In this document: piece after piece, positions 39,538 through 45,477 of the stretch
Numbering within the stretch: position 1 is the first letter of the stretch
Layout of the letters: each line of letters starts with the position of its first letter
Origin: JBOZRQ01 sp050789255
Lineage (GTDB): Bacteria > Bacillota > Sulfobacillia > Symbiobacteriales > Symbiobacteriaceae
NCBI GenBank assembly: GCA_050789255.1
Contig: JBOZRQ010000024.1
Span: 1-45,477 of the forward strand
DNA: 45,477 bases
Direction of reading: 5' to 3'
Position numbers and translations under genes: made by a program
Notes under the pieces: generated by a model
Told to the model about the DNA's origin: nothing
What the model saw: only the letters and a program-made list of their open reading frames with translations
Databases searched by the model: none

Positions 39538-40515
39538 TTACAGCTCCGTTGCCAGGCCCAGGTTCAACTCCTCGGCCCGCTTCAGTACGGCCATCGCGCA
39601 GGCCATATCCTGGGCCGCCAGACCGACCGATTTGAACCAGGTGATCTCCTCCGGGTAGCGGCGCCCCGGAGCCAGTCCGGCAACGATGGCGCCCAGCTCG
39701 ACGAACTGCTCCAGAGAGACGACCCCGGTGTCCAGGGGAATCCGCAGTTCGCCGGCATAGGCGGCCGAGTTCAGCTGGTCGACCGCCCGCACGCTGCTGC
39801 GGCGCAGCAGCTCGTCGTCGCCTTCACGCATCTGGGCGCCATGCGAGCCAATCAGGTTCACGTGGGTGCCGGGCTGGACCCACTCGCCCAGCACCACGGG
39901 TGTGGCCGAGGCGGTGCTCGCCACGACGACGTCGGCGCTGGCCACCGCCCGCGGAAGGTCGGTCACGACCTCCACACGGGCGGCGCCCAGGCCCCGCACC
40001 TGCACGGCCAACTCTTCGGCACGGGCTGCAGTACGGTTCCAGATTTGGACCCGTTCAATGTCACGGACCGCCAGGACCGCCTCCACCTGATGGAAGCCCA
40101 TGCCGCCGGCGCCGACCAGGGTCAGCACCTTGCTGTCATCCCGGGCCATCAGCTTGGTGGCCACCCCGGTGCCGGCGCCGGTGCGAAGGCTGGTCAGCCA
40201 GGTGCCGTCCATGACGGCGAGCGGCGCCCCGGTTTCGGCGCTGACCAGCATGATCACCCCGATGGTGGTCGGGAGGCCCTTGTCACGGTTGCCGGGAAAG
40301 ACCGACACGATCTTGGCGCCCAGCGCCCCTTCATCGGGGAGGTAGCCCGGCATGAAGAGCGCCACCGCCTCCTCCTGCCCTTCCACCGGAATGTGGTTCT
40401 TGACGGGCACGGTCGCCCGGCTCGCCGAAACAGCGGCGAAGGCCCGGGCGTTCACCTCAATACAGGAAGCCATGTCCATGGCTTTCTGCACATCGGCTCT
40501 GCTCAGAACGCGCAT
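39538..40515 (-). CDS. Ornithine cyclodeaminase / mu-crystallin family protein
   Basis: The 325-residue NAD(P)-dependent enzyme family includes ornithine cyclodeaminase, alanine dehydrogenase, ketimine reductases and EutC. The N-terminal substrate domain has GALGAKIVSVFPGN and TWLTSLRTGAGTGVATKLMA. The Rossmann motif is LVGAGGMGFHQVEAV. The C-terminal part has GSHGAQMREGDDELLRR and FKSVGLAAQDMACA. ATG 40515 follows AGGAGG at seven bases; the longer frame upstream overlaps the permease gene in an unlikely way. In this operon it could form or reduce an imine or release ammonia. Confidence 0.88.
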   Translation of the reverse strand: MRVLSRADVQKAMDMASCIEVNARAFAAVSASRATVPVKNHIPVEGQEEAVALFMPGYLPDEGALGAKIVSVFPGNRDKGLPTTIGVIMLVSAETGAPLAVMDGTWLTSLRTGAGTGVATKLMARDDSKVLTLVGAGGMGFHQVEAVLAVRDIERVQIWNRTAARAEELAVQVRGLGAARVEVVTDLPRAVASADVVVASTASATPVVLGEWVQPGTHVNLIGSHGAQMREGDDELLRRSSVRAVDQLNSAAYAGELRIPLDTGVVSLEQFVELGAIVAGLAPGRRYPEEITWFKSVGLAAQDMACAMAVLKRAEELNLGLATEL

Positions 40516-40528
40516 CCCTCTACCTCCT

Positions 40529-42421
40529 TCACGCTGCCGCTTCGGTCCGAGCCCCGGCCCGGGCCCGCACGAGCAGGTACATGAGCACGGCACCGCCAAA
40601 TCCGGCGATGTCGGTGTACAGGCCCGGCTTGATCAGCAGCAACGCGCAGACACCGAAGGCCAACCGTTCCCAGATCGCCAGGGGGCGGATCATCCAGCCC
40701 GCCAGCCCCACCGCCAGAACAACGCAGCCAAGCAGCGAGGAGACGGTCGCCAGGGCGATCTCGCCCACCGACCCGCTCAGGAGCAACTGCGGGCCATACA
40801 CGAACATGAACGGGATGATGAATGCTACCGCCGCAATCCGTGTGGCCACAAATCCGGTCTCAAAGGGATTGGCCTTGGCGATGCCGGCCGCAGCAAAGGC
40901 CGACAGGGCGACCGGCGGGGTGATGGTCGACAGGCAGCCGAAATACAGAATGAACAGGTGAGCCGACAGTTCCGTGGCGCCCATCTTCACCAGGGCCGGT
41001 CCGCCAAGAACGGCCAGCACCAGGTACGCGGCGCTGGTCGGGAGGCCCATGCCGAGGATGAGCGAGACGACCATGGTCAGCACCAGGGCGACCGGCAGCA
41101 TGCCCGCAGAGAACTTCACGATCAGGGTGGAGAGCTTGAGAGCGAGACCGGTCAGGTTGAGAACGCCGATGACGATGCCAGCTGCCGCACAGGCTGCGGC
41201 GATGCCGCGGGCGCTCATGGCAGCGGCTTGGGCCGCCTTGAACAGGCTCTGCAGGTTGAAGCCTCCGTCCCGCTTGACGATCGAGGTGACCAGCAGGGCG
41301 CAGATTCCATAGAAGGCTGCCCGCATGGGGCTGAACCCGGCCGACAGGAAGTAGATCAGGATGCCGACGGGGATGACGTAGATGATGCCCGCCTTGAGCG
41401 TCGGCCCCATCTTGGGCAGCTCCTCCGCACGCATGCCCTTGAGGCCGATCTTGCGCGCTTCGAGGTAGACGGTCACGGCGAAGGCAAGGAAGTAAAGCAC
41501 TGCCGGCAGCAGGGCGGCCTTGGCGATCTCGACATACGGGATGCCAATCATCTCGGCCATCAGGAAGGCGACGGCGCCCATGACGGGCGGCATGATCTGT
41601 CCGCCGCTGCTGGCCACGGCTTCCACCGCACCGGCGAAGGCGGGCTTGTACCCGGTCTTGATCATCAGGGGAATTGTGAAGGTGCCGGTGGTCACCACGT
41701 TGGCGACGCCACTGCCCGAGATGGTGCCCATGAGGGCGCTGGAGAGCACGGCCGCCTGTGCAGGTCCACCGGGTACGCGGCCGGTCAGGGCGAAGGCAAT
41801 GTCCACGAAGAATTTACCAGCGCCGGTCTGGTCGAGCACCGTACCGAGGAGCATGAACAGGTAGATAAACGTGGCGGACACGGCCAGAGCCGAGCCAAAA
41901 ATGCCGTCTGTTCCGAGGTGCAGCTGGGCCGCTACCCGTTCCACGTCGTAGCCACGATGGCCGAGAAGCCCGGGCAGATATGGACCGATGAACGGATAGG
42001 CCAGAAACACGGTCGCCATGATCGTAAGTGGCCAGCCCAGCTCACGACGGCAGGCCTCCAGCACGACCAGGACCGCCAGGACGCCCAGGACCATGTCACT
42101 GGTCGTCACCAGGCCGGCCCGTTCGAGGATCGCTTCGTAGTTGAGGGGAATGTACAGGTTGACGGCTACGGTCACCGCTACGATGATCAGGTCAACCGCA
42201 GCCAGCAGCTTTCCCCGCTTCTCACCGCCCAGCGGCCGGGTCACCAGGATCAAAACCGCCAGGAAGAGCCAGTGAATGGAGCGCTGGGTCGGCCCGGGCA
42301 GCACGCCGAACACAGCCGTGTACAACTGAAAAAGCGCCAGCACCACTACCAGGGCGCCGGTGACAAGACGGGGCGGCGAGGACCAGAGGCTCGAGCGGCC
42401 TTCAGTCTGTGGGGTGCTCAC
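40529..42421 (-). CDS. Fused TRAP transporter permease (4TM/12TM, TAXI type)
   Basis: The 630-residue membrane protein fuses the small DctQ-like and large DctM-like subunits, as usual for TAXI-TRAP systems. About 16-18 hydrophobic segments are seen. DctM features include FVDIAFALTGRVPGGPAQAAVLSSALMGTISGSG and IMPPVMGAVAFLMAEMIGIPY, then GLPTSAAYLVLAVLGGPALV. It would import an organic acid or zwitterion with a Na or proton gradient. GTG 42421 has GGGAGG eight bases upstream. A leaky terminator separates it from the binding-protein gene. Confidence 0.93.
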   Translation of the reverse strand: MSTPQTEGRSSLWSSPPRLVTGALVVVLALFQLYTAVFGVLPGPTQRSIHWLFLAVLILVTRPLGGEKRGKLLAAVDLIIVAVTVAVNLYIPLNYEAILERAGLVTTSDMVLGVLAVLVVLEACRRELGWPLTIMATVFLAYPFIGPYLPGLLGHRGYDVERVAAQLHLGTDGIFGSALAVSATFIYLFMLLGTVLDQTGAGKFFVDIAFALTGRVPGGPAQAAVLSSALMGTISGSGVANVVTTGTFTIPLMIKTGYKPAFAGAVEAVASSGGQIMPPVMGAVAFLMAEMIGIPYVEIAKAALLPAVLYFLAFAVTVYLEARKIGLKGMRAEELPKMGPTLKAGIIYVIPVGILIYFLSAGFSPMRAAFYGICALLVTSIVKRDGGFNLQSLFKAAQAAAMSARGIAAACAAAGIVIGVLNLTGLALKLSTLIVKFSAGMLPVALVLTMVVSLILGMGLPTSAAYLVLAVLGGPALVKMGATELSAHLFILYFGCLSTITPPVALSAFAAAGIAKANPFETGFVATRIAAVAFIIPFMFVYGPQLLLSGSVGEIALATVSSLLGCVVLAVGLAGWMIRPLAIWERLAFGVCALLLIKPGLYTDIAGFGGAVLMYLLVRARAGARTEAAA

Positions 42422-42445
42422 CAGGTCATCCTCCCTTCAAAGCTG

Positions 42446-42477
42446 AAAAGGGGCCGGCCCTGACGGGCAGCGGCCCC
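42446..42477 (-). terminator. Intercistronic terminator-like hairpin after the TAXI binding-protein gene
   Basis: GGGGCCG (42450-42456) with CGGCCCC (42471-42477), inner GCCC/GGGC, then TTTT on the minus strand. It begins seven bases past the stop of the binding-protein gene. It should reduce downstream transcription and raise binding-protein levels relative to the permease and enzymes. Confidence 0.8.
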
Positions 42478-42483
42478 GCAGCG

Positions 42484-43491
42484 TTACTTCTTCAGCAGGC
42501 CCTTCTCCTTGAAATACTTCTCCGCGCCGGGGTGCAGCGGGATCGGCATGTTGGGCACATCGCTCATCACCATGCTCTTCATGACGGCGTGGAAGCCCAC
42601 CATGGTATCCGCGTTGTCGAACAACGTCTTGGTGAAGTCGTACACCAACTGTTCGGAGACGGCCTTGTTCACAATGATCATGGTCGAGAGGGAGAGCGCC
42701 GGCACATCCTCGTTCTGGCCCTTGTAGGTGCCCTTCGGGATGTTCACCTTGCCATAGTAGCTGTACTTCTTGTTGATCTTGTCCTGCATGGCCGGCTCAA
42801 CGGGGATCAACCGGATGCCGCGGGTGGCGGTGAGGTCCATCACCGTCGAGTTGGGGTGGGCGCTCGCCACGAAGAGCACATCGGCGTTGCCGTCCTTGAG
42901 GGCGTCGGCGCCCTCGGCGAAGGAGAGCTGCAGGCCCTTGATATCGTCCTTGGCGATGCCATACTCGGCCAGCACGTTGTAGCCCATGATCGCCGAGGAA
43001 GAGGCGGGCGGCCCCACGACAACCTTCTTGCCCTTCAGATCGTTTACGGTCTTGATCGGCGAGTTGTCGAGAACGACAATCTGAAGGGTGCTGGGATAGA
43101 GCGAGGCGACGCCCAGAATGTTCTTCTTGCCGTCATCGAACGGCTTCTCACCGTTGAAACCGAAGTAGGCGGCGTCGAAGTTCACGAAACCGAACTGGGC
43201 CTTGTTGTCGTGCACCAGGCGGACGTTCTCGATGCCGCCCTGAGTTACCTCTGCGGCCATTTCGACACCTGCGAGCTTCTTGTTGACCAGGTCGGCAATG
43301 CCGCCGCCAATGGGGTACCATGCCCCGCCGGTGCCGGCCGTGGCCAGGGCGAGACGGCGTGTTTCCTTCGGCGCTTCCTGCCCGCCGCTTGCGGAGTCCG
43401 AGGGTTTGGTGCCGGAACTACCACATCCAACCACCGCCATGGCCAGGGCCAGGCTCAGCGCAACCGTTCCGAGAAACCGGCGACCTCGCAT
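42484..43491 (-). CDS. TAXI-family TRAP solute-binding lipoprotein
   Basis: The 335-residue binding protein has an N-terminal signal peptide with lipobox VVGC (lipidated Cys23), then a Ser/Gly linker. TAXI-family marks are LATAGTGGAWYPIGGGIADL, TQGGIENVRLVHDNKAQFGF, KVVVGPPASSSAIMGYNVL and ADVLFVASAHPNSTVMDL. It captures ligand outside the cell for the fused TRAP permease. Characterised TAXI proteins bind organic acids such as glutamate or alpha-ketoglutarate. It is the first gene of the catabolic operon; GGGGGAG precedes ATG 43491. Confidence 0.93.
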   Translation of the reverse strand: MRGRRFLGTVALSLALAMAVVGCGSSGTKPSDSASGGQEAPKETRRLALATAGTGGAWYPIGGGIADLVNKKLAGVEMAAEVTQGGIENVRLVHDNKAQFGFVNFDAAYFGFNGEKPFDDGKKNILGVASLYPSTLQIVVLDNSPIKTVNDLKGKKVVVGPPASSSAIMGYNVLAEYGIAKDDIKGLQLSFAEGADALKDGNADVLFVASAHPNSTVMDLTATRGIRLIPVEPAMQDKINKKYSYYGKVNIPKGTYKGQNEDVPALSLSTMIIVNKAVSEQLVYDFTKTLFDNADTMVGFHAVMKSMVMSDVPNMPIPLHPGAEKYFKEKGLLKK

Positions 43492-43622
43492 TGATCGTCT
43501 CCCCCTTGTTGGTGATCGTGACTATCTCGATCGGCCTGGTACGCAAATTTCTGCTTGTCAGCCAATACGGCCTTTGTGGATTCGACAAACTTGATCAGCA
43601 ACAATTTGTTAACCTGCCAAAC

Positions 43623-43652
43623 AAAAAAGGCGGAGCCGCGATGGGCTCCGCC
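43623..43652 (-). terminator. Terminator of the PucR gene
   Basis: A perfect 9-bp stem, GGCGGAGCC (43629-43637) with GGCTCCGCC (43644-43652), is followed on the minus strand by TTTTTTGTTTGG. It ends the regulator transcript, so the operon beginning at 43491 needs its own promoter within 43492-43622; none stands out. Confidence 0.93.
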
Positions 43653-43653
43653 G

Positions 43654-45255
43654 TTATGGTTGGGTTCCAAGCGATCTAAGCTTCAGCGCAAGCAGGAGCT
43701 GCAGGCTCCCCTCGGGGGTCTCCGGAGCGTGGCCGGTCAACTCTTCAATCTGATGAAGCCGATACTTCACAGTGTTGACATGCACAAACAGCCGATCGGC
43801 CACCGCTTTGGCCTGACCCTTGAGGGCGAAGTACGATTCGAGCGTCTCCAGCAAGACACCGCCCTTGTGCTGATCGTGCTCCAAGACGGGACCTAGCACC
43901 GTGTTCACAAACTCCTCGCGCAGAGCGGGCGGGCAGTGTTTGAGCAGCCGGTAGACGCCCAGCCGCTCGAAATATGCGATCGACCCTGGTCCCGCCGTCC
44001 GCTGACCGAGCTCCAGCGCGTCCCTGGCCTCCTCAAAGGGGCGTGCCAGCTCCAAAAGGGGCGCAATATGCTCACTGAAGCCCACGGAAGGCCGCACGCC
44101 GCCGGCCAACTGAGCGACCTGAAACTGCACAGACCTGGCCAGGCCTTCCAGGTCCTGCTCCAGGCGCATCGGAGGCAGCAGGACTACCAACACCGTGTGC
44201 AGTTGCCCCAGGATGGGGCGCGGTTTCATGCCGCGAAATGTGCGGGCCGCGGCATCAGCGGCCGCCTTGCGGGCACCCTCGTTCCGCCCCAGGCCAGAGA
44301 GGTCAACCAGCATAACGCGGTATCGCCCACGAACGTCCCATTCCATATGCCGAGTTCGCTGGGTGAGATCCGGCTCTGTCTTGATGCGACCCTGCAGGAG
44401 ATCGGCCAGCACCTCGTCTCGGTAACGCCGCTCAACCTGGCGCACCGCTTCCTGTTTCAGCAGCTCAAGCGCCGACACGGTTGCGGCGTGCTCCAAAACG
44501 ACCTGAACATCGTTCACCAGCGGAAGACTCATGGGCCACAACACCAGGTAACCTTGTGGCTCGCGGTCAACTCGCACTGGCACAATGAGCCCGGGCAGCC
44601 CGTCGGGGCCCGTGATCGGGACAAACATGCTGTCCGAGCGCGCCCACGTTCCCGAAAGGGTATCGTAGGACTCCGCCCAGTTTCCGACCCGTTCCGGGCT
44701 GACGTCGGCGCCCGCAGAAACACAGCGCAGACCGGCATCGAGCAGGGCGACCCTGCAGCCAGCGTAATCGCCGACTAGTGTGCAAACCGCAGCCATGCCT
44801 CCGCCAGCAAGCACCGATTGGGTCAGGCTTCTGTGCACGGCATCCGAGTGCCGGAGAATCCTTGACTGCTCAGCCAGAACAGACTCCATGACCGGCGTGA
44901 TCACATCCGTGTACCTGACATGGACGGGGATCTCGATCAACGGAAAGCCCAATTGATCAGCTGCTGCGATTAACTCAGCCGGTACCGTCGCGAGATAATT
45001 GCCTGTCTTGACGACCAGCCCGGCGCATCCCTTGGCTTCCAAGTCTGCGACCAGGCTATGGCGGAGATCTGGCCGCTCCCGCAACGCATACAGCGACGTC
45101 AGGACCAGTTCCTGACCGGACAGCCACTGGGCGATGTCAGGAACCTCCATCACCGTGACGGTGCTAATGTGCCGTGCCAAGCCCGCTTTGCCGGCCACTA
45201 CCCGGCTATCGCGCAAGCCTTCCGTACGAAGAGCCTGTGAGACTGTGATACCCAT
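43654..45255 (-). CDS. PucR-family transcriptional regulator
   Basis: The 533-residue regulator has an N-terminal PucR/PurC-R ligand domain (about residues 1-125; ISTVTVMEVPDIAQWLSGQE, LVLTSLYAL, AADQLGFPLIEIP), a GGDEF-like/middle domain (about 290-400), and a C-terminal HTH (VADRLFVHVNTVKYRLHQIE) preceded by TLESYFALKGQAKAVA. The family controls purine/allantoin use in Bacillus and amino-acid or polyamine use elsewhere, often as an activator responding to the substrate. It is next to, and likely controls, the catabolic operon. Its promoter is at 45302-45330, overlapped by an inverted repeat. Confidence 0.93.
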   Translation of the reverse strand: MGITVSQALRTEGLRDSRVVAGKAGLARHISTVTVMEVPDIAQWLSGQELVLTSLYALRERPDLRHSLVADLEAKGCAGLVVKTGNYLATVPAELIAAADQLGFPLIEIPVHVRYTDVITPVMESVLAEQSRILRHSDAVHRSLTQSVLAGGGMAAVCTLVGDYAGCRVALLDAGLRCVSAGADVSPERVGNWAESYDTLSGTWARSDSMFVPITGPDGLPGLIVPVRVDREPQGYLVLWPMSLPLVNDVQVVLEHAATVSALELLKQEAVRQVERRYRDEVLADLLQGRIKTEPDLTQRTRHMEWDVRGRYRVMLVDLSGLGRNEGARKAAADAAARTFRGMKPRPILGQLHTVLVVLLPPMRLEQDLEGLARSVQFQVAQLAGGVRPSVGFSEHIAPLLELARPFEEARDALELGQRTAGPGSIAYFERLGVYRLLKHCPPALREEFVNTVLGPVLEHDQHKGGVLLETLESYFALKGQAKAVADRLFVHVNTVKYRLHQIEELTGHAPETPEGSLQLLLALKLRSLGTQP

Positions 45256-45275
45256 GGCGTACCATCCCGGCCCCT

Positions 45276-45316
45276 CGCGTGATTTAGTGTGCGGTACGGA
45301 TATTTTAGTTCACGCG
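45276..45316. promoter_or_regulatory. Inverted repeat overlapping the PucR promoter (candidate operator)
   Basis: CGCGTGA (45276-45282) and TCACGCG (45310-45316) are perfect inverted half-sites 34 bp apart centre to centre, about three helical turns. The right half lies in the promoter spacer and the left half downstream of -10. The layout suits autoregulation by a dimer or by DNA looping. I did not find the same pair upstream of 43491 or in 27709-27951. Confidence 0.5.
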
Positions 45317-45330
45317 GTAATCTGGAGCAA
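45302..45330 (-). promoter_or_regulatory. Promoter of the PucR gene
   Basis: Minus strand: -35 TTGCTC (45325-45330), 17-bp spacer, -10 TAAAAT (45302-45307). It lies between the rRNA-operon terminator and the PucR ATG. Confidence 0.65.
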
Positions 45331-45350
45331 GCGAAGTGTCTCAAAACGCG

Positions 45351-45376
45351 AAAACGCCACTGCAATCGCAGTGGCG
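45351..45376 (-). terminator. Terminator downstream of 5S rRNA
   Basis: A perfect 9-bp stem, CGCCACTGC (45355-45363) with GCAGTGGCG (45368-45376), with a 4-nt loop, is followed on the minus strand by TTTTCGCGTTTT. It ends a transcript entering from beyond the right edge, 12 bases after the 5S-like 3' end. Confidence 0.9.
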
Positions 45377-45388
45377 TGTACAAATAGT

Positions 45389-45477
45389 TTGGGCGGCGAC
45401 CTACTCGGCTGCGCAGAAAACTCCCTCGGTACCTACCGGGTAGGGCAGGTCTGGAGTTCCGGGAGTTTTCAGCTTGT
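45389..45477 (-). rRNA. rrf: 5S rRNA, 3' part (cut by window edge)
   Basis: Read on the minus strand, the segment ends in GAGTAGGTCGCCGCCC, the characteristic 3' end of Firmicutes 5S rRNA (loop E 3' strand plus helix I). A terminator follows. Between the window edge and this end lies a longer helix-IV region than usual: GCTG plus AAAACTCCC pairing back to GGGAGTTTT and CAGC (45408-45425 with 45461-45473), enclosing an inner CCTACC/GGTAGG hairpin. A canonical 5S has roughly 25 bases here, this one about 60. The 5' half is outside the window, so identity rests on the 3' end and terminator. Confidence 0.6.

Noticed and set aside
45389..45477. T-box or other riboswitch on the minus strand
   Set aside because: A GGTACC-like core is present, but the T-box GGTGGNACCGCG element is missing. 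The end matches 5S rRNA and the downstream gene has its own promoter after a terminator.

Overview
The window is high-GC DNA with purine-rich Shine-Dalgarno sites (AGGAGG type), frequent GTG and TTG starts, and substrate-binding proteins anchored as lipoproteins. Gene content also points to a Gram-positive, Firmicutes-type organism: a PucR regulator, an ABC-F protein, soluble and membrane chemoreceptors, a FdrA-type carbamoyltransferase, TRAP-TAXI transport and a Firmicutes-like 5S rRNA end. A Symbiobacterium-like bacterium is my best guess. That guess rests on composition and gene types, not on a database match. Nearly all genes are on the minus strand.

Left part (1-5000). A tiny minus-strand locus has a promoter, a leader ending in an intrinsic terminator, a 29-residue ORF with a strong ribosome binding site, and a second terminator. 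It is followed by a DUF2236 (MpaB/Lcp-type) oxygenase-like gene, a frameshifted Uma2-family gene, a hemolysin-III/TrhA-type membrane protein and a transmembrane chemoreceptor.

Region 5043-12224 is one minus-strand operon in transcription order fdrA, DUF1116 (YlbE/AllG type), a divergent carbamate kinase-like gene, then a complete RbsA-RbsC-RbsB-type ABC importer. It looks like uptake plus carbamoyl-transfer catabolism of a ureide-like compound. The usual third carbamoyltransferase subunit (DUF2877) is not present.

Region 12412-17251 holds two sensor histidine kinases and a single-domain response regulator. Region 17440-24239 is mixed: two APH-fold kinase-like proteins, a DUF1801 protein, a 21-bp minisatellite abutting a gene remnant, a tandem FKBP, a CDF metal exporter, and a probable surface protein with a Thr/Ser-rich tail. 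Region 24385-27708 carries an ABC-F ATPase and an unusual chemoreceptor with its sensor-like domain at the C-terminus.

Region 27952-43491 is the catabolic heart. A plus-strand molybdenum hydroxylase (2Fe-2S, Mo and FAD subunits) converges, across a bidirectional terminator, on an approximately 11.7-kb minus-strand operon. In transcription order that operon is TAXI binding protein, fused TRAP permease, ornithine cyclodeaminase-like enzyme, two EutA/maleate-isomerase-like paralogues, SDR dehydrogenase, UbiD decarboxylase, M20 carbamoylase/allantoate hydrolase, orotate phosphoribosyltransferase-like, hydantoinase/allantoinase-like, UbiX prenyltransferase and an 85-residue unknown. A PucR regulator lies just upstream. 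The set suggests import of a carboxylated cyclic amide or ureide, decarboxylation, ring opening and release of the carbamoyl group. The substrate cannot be read from sequence and the combination may be an undescribed pathway. The right edge holds the 3' part of a 5S rRNA with an apparent extra hairpin, then its terminator. No gene-free stretch exceeds about 300 bases; the largest gaps (224-460, 18993-19248, 27709-27951) are described under their sites.
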